Assembly (NCBI GenBank): GCA_910586105.1
Contig: CAJUGU010000070.1
Span: 1-17,529 of the forward strand
Origin: an uncultured Eubacteriales bacterium
GTDB taxonomy: Bacteria; Bacillota; Clostridia; Oscillospirales; Butyricicoccaceae
Reading direction: 5' to 3'
Length of the DNA: 17,529 bases
The notes beneath the pieces are model-generated. The model was not told the DNA's origin. It did no database searches and worked only from the letters and a program-made list of their open reading frames with translations. Position numbers and translations under genes: made by a program. How positions within the stretch are numbered: position 1 is the stretch's first letter; every line of letters starts with the position of its first letter. This document shows, in pieces, positions 6,303 to 13,848 of this stretch.

Positions 6303-6388
6303 CCCCAGATTTCTGTATAACCTGCAATTTTTTCCGCGAGGCTTGGGGGCGCGGGCCCTGGCGTCGGGGAAAGCGTCCGGCAAGCGGA

Positions 6389-6417
6389 TTGACTTTGCCC
6401 AGCGGCCGTTTTATAAT
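6389..6417 (+). promoter_or_regulatory. strong promoter of the macro-domain gene
   Basis: TTGACT (6389-6394), 17 bp, TATAAT (6412-6417): eleven of twelve consensus bases. Transcription would begin near 6424, 35 bases before the ATG. This is one of the best vegetative promoters in the window. Confidence 0.8.
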
Positions 6418-6458
6418 AGAGGAAACGACCGGATCAATATAAAGGAGGCGGTTCCTCT

Positions 6459-6920
6459 ATGGGATTTCAGGTAATCCACGGCGATGTGACCAAACAGCAT
6501 GTGGACGCGATCGTAAACGCGGCGAATCGTGCGCTTGCGCCCGGCAGCGGGGTCTGCGGCGCGATCTTTGCCGCGGCAGGCTATGACGAATTGGATCGGG
6601 CCTGCCGGGCGATCGGCGGCTGCGAGACCGGTAACGCGGTACTGACGGACGGCTTTGCATTGCCTGCGCGGTATGTGATACACACCGTCGGGCCGGTCTG
6701 GCGCGGCGGCGGACATGAGGAAGCAAAGCTGTTGAAAAACTGTTATTTAAATAGTTTGCGCCTTGCGCGTGAAAACGGCTGTCGGTCGATCGCGTTCCCC
6801 TTGATCTCCGCAGGGGTCTATGGATATCCAAAGGACGAAGCATTGCAGATCGCGAAGGATACGATCGCGGGATTCCTGGCCGAAACGGATATGGACGTTT
6901 TACTGGTGCTGTTCGGCTGA
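6459..6920 (+). CDS. macro-domain protein (ADP-ribose binding/deacylase type), C-terminus probably truncated
   Basis: A 153-residue protein that is almost entirely a MacroD-type macro domain. Such domains bind ADP-ribose and often remove ADP-ribose from proteins or deacetylate O-acetyl-ADP-ribose. Motifs in order are GDVT (8-11), IVNAAN (18-23), the glycine loop GSGVCGAI (29-36), HTVGP (75-79) and FPLISAGVYGYP (113-124). AAGGAGG lies ten bases before the ATG under a strong promoter. The protein stops right after DMDVLLVLFG. In relatives this strand is normally followed by a further helix, and in many Clostridia by a longer C-terminal region (from memory). The next base begins SLH-gene sequence, so the natural 3' end seems to have been lost at the junction. 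It may still fold. Confidence 0.9.
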   Translation: MGFQVIHGDVTKQHVDAIVNAANRALAPGSGVCGAIFAAAGYDELDRACRAIGGCETGNAVLTDGFALPARYVIHTVGPVWRGGGHEEAKLLKNCYLNSLRLARENGCRSIAFPLISAGVYGYPKDEALQIAKDTIAGFLAETDMDVLLVLFG

Positions 6921-7210
6921 AACGGCGGCCTGTTCTCCCCCAACGCCAGCCTCACCCGCGGACAGCTCGCGTCCATCCTGTATCTTAAAATGCCAGCGTG
7001 AAGGGGTATGGCGCCAGCGCGAACGCTGAACTTTCATCCTTTGCGGATGGCGCTTCAACCTTGGATTGGGCGTCGGAATCCGTCTGCCGGGCGGTCAGGG
7101 CCGGACTGCTGACCGCCAAATCCGGCAGCCGCCCTGATCCCACAAGTGCGGTTATCCGTGCCGAAGTTTCCCAAATTCTGATGAACTTCGATACGCAGGT
7201 CCCGAATTAA
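6915..7210 (+). pseudogene. remnant 3' end of an S-layer-homology (SLH) protein gene
   Basis: Read in two frames this DNA encodes the last hundred or so residues of an SLH protein, closely like residues 309-408 of the intact protein at 13849-15075. First comes NGGLFSPNASLTRGQLASIL (from 6921), then after a two-base gain near 6984-6990 (TATCTTAAAATGCC against TATCGCTATGCC) the other frame continues KGYGASANAELSSF to ILMNFDTQVPN and TAA at 7208-7210. A premature TGA at 6999-7001 ends the first frame. No promoter, start codon or signal peptide is left; the upstream part has been replaced by the macro-domain gene. Nucleotide runs such as CAAATCCGGCAGCCGCC are shared with the intact gene. The gene's terminator is also kept. 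Confidence 0.88.
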
Positions 7211-7235
7211 AGCGGCGGCAAACGGTATCAAGCAC

Positions 7236-7276
7236 AAGCCGGGGCGGGAAACCTTCCCCGGCTTCTGTCTGTTTTT
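7236..7276 (+). terminator. terminator inherited from the SLH remnant
   Basis: AAGCCGGGG (7236-7244) pairs with CCCCGGCTT (7256-7264), followed by CTGTCTG and five T (7272-7276). The stem end and following bases match the terminator of the intact SLH gene (13784-13824) almost base for base. It now probably ends the macro-domain transcript. Confidence 0.8.
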
Positions 7277-7281
7277 GGGGC

Positions 7282-7310
7282 TTGCCGAAGGCAGTTTTGT
7301 GTAGTAAAAT
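7282..7310 (+). promoter_or_regulatory. promoter of the N-terminal-SLH surface protein
   Basis: TTGCCG (7282-7287), 17 bp, TAAAAT (7305-7310). The start near 7317 leaves a leader of about 22 nt and rules out the in-frame start codons at 7282 and 7309. Confidence 0.65.
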
Positions 7311-7338
7311 GAGGAAAAGGAAAGGTTGGTGCGGAAAA

Positions 7339-8304
7339 ATGTCGAAAACCAAAAGGGCGGTCGCGGCGCTGCTGCTCTCCGCCTTACTGCTGGGGCAGTC
7401 GGCGGGCGCGGCGCAGGTCGACAACATCCATAGCTTTACCGACTACAGCGTCGATCAGGGCGGCGGGATCATCGACGGCCATTGGGCGGAAAAATCGGGC
7501 GATATCCAGCTTCTGCTCGACCATGAAGGCATTACGGGTCTTTCCGACGGGAACGGCGGCTACCGGTTCGAGCCCGACCGCAGCGTTACGACGGCGGAAT
7601 TGCTCAGCATCCTGCTCACGGCGTCGGGCAATCCGGCGGATCCCCGGAAATGGCCGTTCCATGTGATGAATAACAGCCATATCCTGGGGCTGATCCCGTT
7701 AAGTATGGCGATTGAGGGCAACCAGCCGATCGTCCGTGAAAAAATGGCGATGGTATTAGTCAAAGCGGCGTCCGTCCTGAAGGGCGAGGACACCGGGGAT
7801 GTAACCTATGACGCCAGCCGGATCCCCGACCTGGCGGAAGCTGGCAGCGCTTATCAGCCGTATATCCAAACCGCGTATGGGCTGGGGCTGCTCGTCGGGA
7901 CGGGCGACGGCTTCCGTCCGAAGGATCACACGACCCGCGCGGAAGTATGCGCGATCGTCAACCGGCTGTTTGAATACAGCGAACGGGTCGACAATACCAG
8001 CGCCCCCGTGCAGGCCGCTTCCGGTCCGTCCGCTTCGGCTTCGACCACGACAGCCAACAGCGGGAGCGGCGCTGCGGGTTCGAGCAGTACCAGCGGGAGC
8101 CGTTCCGGTACCCGTTCGAGCACTTCCGGCAGTAGCTCGATCAGCGCTTCCGGCGTTTCGCCGGTACGTCCGGCCACACCGGCGGCGCCAGCCGCGCCGG
8201 CCGCGCCGGGTGCGGCGTCCTCCTCGTCTTCCCGGTCGAACCGTTCCGGCAGCGGCGCTTCGCAGCGTCCTTTCTTCCCGGTGCGCGACTGCATTTTGCG
8301 ATAA
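7339..8304 (+). CDS. secreted protein with N-terminal SLH-like repeats and Ser/Gly/Pro-Ala-rich tail
   Basis: A 321-residue exported protein. Residues 1-25 are a signal peptide (KTKR, hydrophobic core, SAGA then AQ). Residues about 33-95 (SFTDY, DGHWAE, GITGLSDG, FEPDRSVTTAELLSIL) and about 160-212 (YIQTAYGLGLLVGTGDGFRPKDHTTRAEV, split here as two overlapping motifs) are SLH repeats, with a weaker one between. SLH repeats bind pyruvylated secondary wall polymer and hold proteins on the Gram-positive surface. From about 218 to 305 the protein is Ser, Gly, Thr and Ala-Pro rich, like a flexible wall-spanning stalk. The last residues are basic with a lone Cys and no recognisable domain. Nothing catalytic is visible. 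The ATG at 7339 has only a distant AAAGG ribosome site. It lies directly after an SLH pseudogene; no terminator is evident behind it. Confidence 0.8.
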   Translation: MSKTKRAVAALLLSALLLGQSAGAAQVDNIHSFTDYSVDQGGGIIDGHWAEKSGDIQLLLDHEGITGLSDGNGGYRFEPDRSVTTAELLSILLTASGNPADPRKWPFHVMNNSHILGLIPLSMAIEGNQPIVREKMAMVLVKAASVLKGEDTGDVTYDASRIPDLAEAGSAYQPYIQTAYGLGLLVGTGDGFRPKDHTTRAEVCAIVNRLFEYSERVDNTSAPVQAASGPSASASTTTANSGSGAAGSSSTSGSRSGTRSSTSGSSSISASGVSPVRPATPAAPAAPAAPGAASSSSSRSNRSGSGASQRPFFPVRDCILR

Positions 8305-8392
8305 TATCTTGTGAAAATGCTAAAAGGAAGTCCTGCCGCCGCCTATAGAATCAGGCGATTCTCCAAAAAATGCCGGGACCTTCAAAAAATCC

Positions 8393-8421
8393 TGCACAAG
8401 CCGTTCAAAGTGTAGTATAAT
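8393..8421 (+). promoter_or_regulatory. promoter of livK
   Basis: TGCACA (8393-8398), 17 bp, a perfect TATAAT (8416-8421). The leader is about 86 nt. Upstream, 8337-8363 contains two mutually exclusive short hairpins (CGCCT/AGGCG and AGAATC/GATTCT) without a T-run. Confidence 0.65.
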
Positions 8422-8465
8422 TTTCTCGGCTGGAAGGGCGGGTAAGGGCGCTCCCCAGCGGAATG

Positions 8466-8501
8466 CAAGAGGCCCCCAAACGGGCGGGCCCCAAACTCTT
8501 G
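8466..8501 (+). promoter_or_regulatory. leader hairpin just before the livK ribosome site
   Basis: CAAGAG (8466-8471) plus GCCC pairs with GGGC (8486-8489) and CTCTTG (8496-8501), with a six-base bulge. It abuts GAGGAGG of livK. It may stabilise the mRNA of this highly needed subunit or gate its translation; I recognise no known riboswitch. Confidence 0.35.
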
Positions 8502-8513
8502 AGGAGGATTATT

Positions 8514-9737
8514 ATGAAAAAACTTCTTGCAATGCTGCTCGCGTGCCTGATGGTCATGAGCCTGACGGCCTGCGGCGGCAACTCGGACGGCAGCGACGCG
8601 TCTTCGGACAATGGCAATACTGACGCCGCCCAGTCCGGCGACAACGGCGGCGGCGACGATACCAGCGGCGCTGAAGGCGGCGTATTCAAGATCGGCGGCC
8701 ATGGCCCGCTGACCGGCGGCGCAGCCATTTACGGCAACGCGGCGAAGAACGGCGCGCAGATCGCGGTCGACGAGATTAACGCCGAGGGCGGCGCGGTCCG
8801 GTTCGAGCTGAACTATGAGGACGACGAGCACGACCCCGAGAAGGCGGAGAACGCTTACAACGCGCTGAAGGACTGGGGCATGCAGCTGTCCCTGAGCGGC
8901 GTAACGTCCAAGCCGGCCGAGGCGACTTCCACCAGCCACAACGACGACCGGATTTTTGCGCTGACCCCGTCGGCGTCCGCCACGGCAGTTGTTGACGGCA
9001 AGGACAACGTTTACCAGATGTGCTTCATGGACCCGAACCAGGGCACCGCATCGGCCGATTACATCTTCGACCAGAGCCTTGGCACGAAGATCGCGGTAAT
9101 CTACCAGAACGACGAGGTTTATTCCAGCGGCATTTATGAGCGTTTCGCGGCGCGCGCGCAGGAGCTGGGGCTTGAGATCGTATCGGCTACTACCTTCACG
9201 ACGGCAAGCCAGACCGACTTCTCGGTCCAGCTGGGCGAAGCGAAGAACGCTGGCGCGGACCTGCTGTATCTTCCGATCTATTACACCCCGGCTAGCCTGA
9301 TCCTGACCCAGGCCAAGGGCATGGGCTATGAGCCTGCGGTCTTCGGCGTAGACGGCATGGACGGCATCCTGACGGTGGAAGGCTTTGACACTTCGCTGGC
9401 GGAAGGCGTCATGCTGCTGACCCCGTTCAACGCAGACGCGGAGGATGCGCGCACCCAGAGCTTTGTCTCCAAGTATCAGGAGCTGTTCGGCGAGACCCCG
9501 AACCAGTTCGCGGCGGACGCTTACGACTGCGTATATGCTTACAAGCAGGCGATCGAGCAGACCGGCGCGACGGCGGATATGTCGGCGGACGAGCTTTGCG
9601 GCAAAATGATCGAGGCGTTCACCAGCATGACCTTTGACGGCCTGACCGGCGAGGGCATGACCTGGACGGACGGCGCGGTCTCCAAGAGCCCGAAGGGCAT
9701 GGTCATCCAGAACGGCGTTTACGTCGGCATGGACTGA
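8514..9737 (+). CDS. livK: ABC transporter substrate-binding lipoprotein, branched-chain amino acid (LivK) type
   Basis: A 407-residue extracytoplasmic receptor of the Leu/Ile/Val-binding protein family (periplasmic-binding-protein fold, Peripla_BP_6 type). It is made as a lipoprotein: MKK, a hydrophobic core, and the lipobox LTAC with Cys20 as the lipid-bearing residue. An acidic Ser/Asp/Gly linker at 21-55 tethers the domain. The binding domain begins FKIGGHGPLTGGAAIYGN (58-75) and continues with NGAQIAVDEINAEGG (79-93), both typical of the family. Later lobes contain IAVIYQNDEVYSSGIYERF and the AADAYDCVYAYKQAI helix. Start by GAGGAGG six bases from the ATG. It feeds the permease and ATPases downstream. 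The family also takes up other small ligands (amides, urea), so the substrate is inferred only. Confidence 0.92.
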   Translation: MKKLLAMLLACLMVMSLTACGGNSDGSDASSDNGNTDAAQSGDNGGGDDTSGAEGGVFKIGGHGPLTGGAAIYGNAAKNGAQIAVDEINAEGGAVRFELNYEDDEHDPEKAENAYNALKDWGMQLSLSGVTSKPAEATSTSHNDDRIFALTPSASATAVVDGKDNVYQMCFMDPNQGTASADYIFDQSLGTKIAVIYQNDEVYSSGIYERFAARAQELGLEIVSATTFTTASQTDFSVQLGEAKNAGADLLYLPIYYTPASLILTQAKGMGYEPAVFGVDGMDGILTVEGFDTSLAEGVMLLTPFNADAEDARTQSFVSKYQELFGETPNQFAADAYDCVYAYKQAIEQTGATADMSADELCGKMIEAFTSMTFDGLTGEGMTWTDGAVSKSPKGMVIQNGVYVGMD

Positions 9738-9777
9738 TCCGCGGCCTGTAAATAGCACTGTAACCACGCAGGAACCC

Positions 9778-9809
9778 AAAGGAGGGCGCGCATTTGACCG
9801 CCCTCCTTT
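9778..9809 (+). terminator. perfect 11-bp intercistronic hairpin after livK (attenuating terminator or mRNA stabiliser)
   Basis: AAAGGAGGGCG (9778-9788) pairs perfectly with CGCCCTCCTTT (9799-9809), with a ten-base loop. There is no long T-run beyond the final TTT. Such structures after binding-protein genes are known to let the receptor be made in excess over the membrane subunits. Confidence 0.65.
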
Positions 9810-10161
9810 GCCCCTATCTTCAGGCTCCCCGGAATGGGCTTATGAGGCGGGACGACGGCTTTGTACGCCGTCAGCGAAACCGCCGCCCCACCCCACAAGC
9901 ATCCTGTCATCCGCGTATCCGGCCCGCCGCGCTCCGGGGGATTTCGCCTGCTGCGGCAGGCGACGAGGGCTCTGCCCCTCGATCCCGCCATTTTTTCGAG
10001 AAAAAATGGCGTAAAAGCCTCGGCACGCCTGCGGGCGGGACGGGAGATTTTCAGCCCGGAAAGCCTTCCGTCCGAACGTATATGCGGACAAGTATCCCCC
10101 GCGGTCTTCCGCGTTCATTAAGAAAGATTTTGTGTAATAAGATTTGAGGTGTTTCCTTCCT
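9810..10161. repeat. hairpin-rich intergenic DNA between livK and livH, probable interspersed repeat
   Basis: About 350 bp without a credible gene. It contains GACGGC/GCCGTC (9854-9872), enclosed by GGCGG/CCGCC (9846-9884). Next are CGAGGG/CCCTCG (about 9964-9981) and a nearly complete palindrome, CGCCATTTTTTC and GAAAAAATGGCG, at 9986-10011. Further GC-rich short inverted repeats run to about 10070. The density of palindromes suggests a REP- or MITE-like non-coding repeat inserted inside the operon. Only comparison with the rest of the genome can show this. Confidence 0.5.
10114..10143 (+). promoter_or_regulatory. weak possible promoter before livH
   Basis: TTCATT (10114-10119), 18 bp, TAAGAT (10138-10143), within TTTTGTGTAATAAGAT. 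It resembles the bases around the -10 of the promoters at 7305 and 8416. The -35 is poor. It could supply transcription of livHMGF independent of livK. Confidence 0.3.
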
Positions 10162-11043
10162 ATGGCATTCCTTAACAACCTGATCAGCGGCATCAGCCTT
10201 GGCAGCGTCTATGCCATCATCGCATTGGGGTATACGATGGTATACGGCATTGCGAAAATGCTGAATTTCGCCCACGGCGATGTGATCATGGTCGGCGCAT
10301 ACGTCAGCTTTTGCACGACCAGCTATCTCGACCTCCCGCCGCTGCTGTCTATCGTGCTTGCGGTCCTTGTTTGTACCGCGCTCGGCGTCGTGATCGAACG
10401 GCTTGCTTACAAGCCCCTTCGGGAAGCCGCCTCGCTCGCTGTCCTGATCACTGCGATCGGCGTTTCTTACTTCTTGCAGAACGCCGCCCTCCTGCTCTGG
10501 ACCGCAAACCCCAAGAGCTTTACTTCCGTCGTCGGCAACGGTTCCATCAGCCTTTTTGACGGCGGCCTGATCGTTTCCCATATCACCCTCGCGACCGTCG
10601 CCGCCTGCATCGTGATCATGGTCGCGCTGACCCTGTTCACCAGCAAAACCAAAATGGGCACCGCCATGCGCGCCGTCTCTGAGGACAAGGGCGCGGCGCA
10701 GCTTATGGGCATTAACGTCAACACCACGATCTCCGTTACCTTCGCGATCGGCTCCGCCCTCGCCGCCGTGGCGGGCGTGCTGCTCTGCTCCGCCTATCCC
10801 CTGCTCGTCCCCACCACCGGCTCCATGCCCGGTATCAAGGCGTTCACCGCGGCCGTCTTCGGCGGGATCGGCTCCATCCCCGGCGCGCTCGTCGGCGGGC
10901 TGATGCTCGGCATTATCGAGATCATGAGCCGCGCGTACATCTCCATGCAGCTTTCCGACGCGATCGTTTTTGCGGTGCTGATCGTCGTGCTGCTCGTAAA
11001 GCCGGACGGCCTGTTGGGCAAGCGCCGGAATGAGAAAGTTTGA
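10162..11043 (+). CDS. livH: branched-chain amino acid ABC transporter permease LivH
   Basis: A 293-residue membrane permease of the LivH type, one half of the importer's channel. The N-terminus (NLISGISLGSVYAIIALGYT) and LNFAHGDVIMVGAY at 35-47 are diagnostic. The cytoplasmic coupling loop that contacts the ATPases is near 165-185 (MGTAMRAVSEDKGAAQLMGI), and the C-terminal half carries GGIGSIPGALVGGLMLG (234-250). About eight membrane segments can be traced, and length agrees with the family (about 290-310). The ATG at 10162 follows GAGGTG by about ten bases; the TTG six codons earlier overlaps that site. Its stop codon (11041-11043) overlaps the ribosome site of livM, so the two are probably translationally coupled. 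Confidence 0.95.
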   Translation: MAFLNNLISGISLGSVYAIIALGYTMVYGIAKMLNFAHGDVIMVGAYVSFCTTSYLDLPPLLSIVLAVLVCTALGVVIERLAYKPLREAASLAVLITAIGVSYFLQNAALLLWTANPKSFTSVVGNGSISLFDGGLIVSHITLATVAACIVIMVALTLFTSKTKMGTAMRAVSEDKGAAQLMGINVNTTISVTFAIGSALAAVAGVLLCSAYPLLVPTTGSMPGIKAFTAAVFGGIGSIPGALVGGLMLGIIEIMSRAYISMQLSDAIVFAVLIVVLLVKPDGLLGKRRNEKV

Positions 11044-11053
11044 GGTGCGCCCC

Positions 11054-12085
11054 ATGAAAAAATTGTTTTCCGCCGACCGGCGCGACTATATCCTTTCGTT
11101 CGGTATCGTGATCGCGGCCTTCGCCATCGTGCAGGCTATGATCCTGACCGGGAATATCACCAGCTCCCTGAAAGGCCAGCTCGTCCCGATCTGCGCCTAC
11201 ATCGTCATGGCGGTGTCGCTGAACCTGACCGTCGGCGTCCTCGGTGAGCTCTCCCTCGGGCACGCAGGCTTTATGTCGGTCGGCGCGTTCACCGGGATCG
11301 TCGTCACCACCGTCCTCGCCGACGCCGTCCCCCTCGCCCCGCTCCGGCTCGCCCTTGCGATCGCCGTCGGAGGGCTGTTCGCAGGCGTCGCGGGCGTGAT
11401 CGTCGGCGTGCCCGTGCTGCGGCTCAAGGGTGACTACCTCGCAATCGTTACCCTCGCCTTCGGGCAGATTATCATGAACATCGTCAACGTGCTCTACATC
11501 GGCCTGGATGAAAACGGGCTGCATTTCAGCCTTCTGGAGCAGAAGTTCGAGCTCGCCGAAGGCGGGAAAATGGTGATCAACGGGCCGATCGGCGTCAGCG
11601 GCGTTTCCAAGCTCTCCACCTTTACGGCGGGCTTCGTGCTGGTGCTTGTCACCCTTTTCCTCATCCTGAACCTGATGCACAGCCGCACCGGCCGCGCCGT
11701 CATGTCCGTGCGCGACAACGCGATCGCCGCCGAAAGCATCGGCATTTCCATCACCCGGTACAAGCTGCTGGCGTTCGTTGTCTCCGCCGTGTTCGCGGGG
11801 ATGGCCGGGGCGCTCTACGCGATGAATTATTCCACCGTCACCGCGGCGAAGTTCGATTTTAACACGTCCATCCTCGTCCTGGTGTTCGTCGTCCTCGGCG
11901 GGCTGGGCAATATCTGGGGCTCGGTGATTGCCGCCGCCCTGCTGACCGTGCTGCCCGAGCTGCTGCGCGCCGTCAACGATTACCGGATGCTGCTGTACGC
12001 AATCCTGCTGATCGTTATGATGCTGTTCAACAACTCGAAGCTCAAAGAACGCCTGCTCGCACGCGGGCGCAAGGAGGTGGAGTGA
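11054..12085 (+). CDS. livM: branched-chain amino acid ABC transporter permease LivM
   Basis: A 343-residue membrane permease, partner of LivH. Family landmarks are AVSLNLTVGVLGELSLGHAG (53-72), the PVLRLKGDYLAIVTLAFGQI segment (120-139), the ATPase-coupling loop GRAVMSVRDNAIAAESIGI (213-231) and VVLGGLGNIWGSVIAAALL near the C-terminus. Nine or so membrane segments fit. I placed the start at 11054, six or seven bases after GAGGTG, rather than at the ATG at 11030, which lies inside livH and has no ribosome site. The basic C-terminus ends one base before the livG ATG, and its last codons contain the livG ribosome site. Confidence 0.94.
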   Translation: MKKLFSADRRDYILSFGIVIAAFAIVQAMILTGNITSSLKGQLVPICAYIVMAVSLNLTVGVLGELSLGHAGFMSVGAFTGIVVTTVLADAVPLAPLRLALAIAVGGLFAGVAGVIVGVPVLRLKGDYLAIVTLAFGQIIMNIVNVLYIGLDENGLHFSLLEQKFELAEGGKMVINGPIGVSGVSKLSTFTAGFVLVLVTLFLILNLMHSRTGRAVMSVRDNAIAAESIGISITRYKLLAFVVSAVFAGMAGALYAMNYSTVTAAKFDFNTSILVLVFVVLGGLGNIWGSVIAAALLTVLPELLRAVNDYRMLLYAILLIVMMLFNNSKLKERLLARGRKEVE

Positions 12086-12086
12086 T

Positions 12087-12845
12087 ATGGCGATGCTCGA
12101 AGTCACCCAGCTGGGCATCTCGTTCGGCGGCCTGCGGGCGGTCGATTCCCTGACGATGCACATTGAAAAGGGCGCGCTGGCCGGCCTGATCGGCCCCAAC
12201 GGCGCCGGCAAGACCACCGTCTTTAATATGCTCACCGGCGTTTACCGCCCCACCGACGGCGGCATCCGCCTCGACGGCGAAAACCTGATCGGCAAAGCGC
12301 CGCATGATATCTGCAAACTGGGCGTGGCGCGCACCTTCCAGAACATCCGTTTGTTCAGCAAGCTGTCCGTACTCGACAATGTAAAGACCGCGCTGCACAA
12401 CGAGATCGGTTATACCCTCGCGGAAAGCCTGCTGCATCTGGGCAGCTACCGCAAAAAAGAACGCGAGATGGACGCCCGCGCCCTCGATATTTTGAAGGTG
12501 TTCGGGCTGGACGGAAAAAGCCGGTTCATCGCCGCCAACCTGCCCTATGGCCAGCAGCGCAAGCTGGAGATCGCCCGCGCGCTCGCGACCAACCCCAAGC
12601 TGCTGCTGCTCGACGAGCCCGCCGCCGGTATGAACCCGCAGGAAACCGGCGAGCTGATGGAAACCATCCAGCTGGTACGCGAGAAATACGGCGTGACCGT
12701 CCTGCTGATCGAACACGACATGAAGCTGGTCGCAGGCATTTGCGAATACCTGTACGTGCTGAATTTCGGGCGCGAACTGGCGCAGGGCACGCCTGCCGAA
12801 GTGCTGAACGACCCCGAGGTCGTAACCGCCTATCTGGGCGAATAA
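12087..12845 (+). CDS. livG: branched-chain amino acid ABC transporter ATP-binding protein LivG
   Basis: A 252-residue ATPase subunit that works as a heterodimer with LivF to drive import. Walker A GPNGAGKT is at 36-43, the Q-loop Gln in ARTFQNIRLF at 85, the LivG-type signature LPYGQQRKLEIAR at 152-164 (PYGQQ in place of SGGQQ), Walker B LLLLDEPAAGM at 172-182, and the switch His at 210 in LLIEHDM. The longer C-terminal tail typical of LivG (YLYVLNFGRELAQGTP, then AYLGE) is present. GGAGGTG lies seven bases before the ATG. All catalytic residues appear intact. Confidence 0.96.
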   Translation: MAMLEVTQLGISFGGLRAVDSLTMHIEKGALAGLIGPNGAGKTTVFNMLTGVYRPTDGGIRLDGENLIGKAPHDICKLGVARTFQNIRLFSKLSVLDNVKTALHNEIGYTLAESLLHLGSYRKKEREMDARALDILKVFGLDGKSRFIAANLPYGQQRKLEIARALATNPKLLLLDEPAAGMNPQETGELMETIQLVREKYGVTVLLIEHDMKLVAGICEYLYVLNFGRELAQGTPAEVLNDPEVVTAYLGE

Positions 12846-12860
12846 GGAGGGATGGAGCCA

Positions 12861-13571
<711 letters not shown>

Positions 13572-13578
13572 AACGCCC

Positions 13579-13612
13579 CCGGCGTGGACAGAAAGTCCGC
13601 GCCGGTTTTTTT
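13579..13612 (+). terminator. terminator of the liv operon
   Basis: CCGGCG plus GGAC (13579-13589) pairs with GTCC plus CGCCGG (13595-13605), with a five-base loop and seven T at 13606-13612. Confidence 0.92.
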
Positions 13613-13620
13613 GCGTCCGT

Positions 13621-13779
13621 GGAAAGAAGCCCCGCCGGGGGGCGCTTGCGGTCGGAAGCCCGCGGCGGGGTTTGGCTCCGCGTTTGCGTGTGGAAGACTG
13701 CGGCGGGGTTTGGCCCCACGCTTGCGTTGGGAAGCCTGCGGCGGAGTTTGCTCCGCGCCTGCGGGCGGAAGCCCGCCGC
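13621..13779. repeat. 38-bp tandem repeat with a hairpin in each unit, about three full copies plus two partial
   Basis: Units begin GGAAGMCTGCGGCGG-like at 13654 (38 bp), 13692 (38 bp) and 13730 (37 bp). A diverged partial copy lies before them (13621) and another after (13767). Each unit has CGGCGGRGTTTG with a short inverted repeat, for example GCGGAG-TTTG-CTCCGC in the third. The run fills the space between the convergent terminators of livF and the SLH gene. Open frames across it are repeat artefacts. Confidence 0.75.
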
Positions 13780-13783
13780 CCCC

Positions 13784-13824
13784 AAAACAGACAGAAGCCG
13801 GGGACGGTTTTCCGCCCCGGCTTC
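13784..13824 (-). terminator. terminator of the SLH partner gene
   Basis: On the minus strand GAAGCCGGGG (13815-13824) pairs with CCCCGGCTTC (13794-13803), then TGTCTG and TTTT (13784-13787). The same terminator is found at 7236-7276 behind the SLH pseudogene. Confidence 0.8.
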
Positions 13825-13848
13825 CACCTGATACAGTTTGTCGCCGAT

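Noticed and set aside
7282..7338. Upstream starts (7282, 7309) for the N-terminal-SLH protein
   Set aside because: They lie within or upstream of the predicted transcription start and have no ribosome site.
8382..9779. Long minus-strand open frame (465 codons) opposite livK
   Set aside because: It mirrors livK on the other strand; high GC third positions in livK suppress antisense stops. It has no family resemblance and no ribosome site, while livK has a full set of motifs.
10922..12235. Long minus-strand open frame opposite livM and livG
   Set aside because: Antisense shadow, rich in His/Asp/Gln in the pattern produced by reading permease codons backwards. It crosses several convincing plus-strand genes.
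13621..13779. CRISPR array
   Set aside because: Units are directly adjacent, vary internally and have no unique spacers; no cas genes are present.
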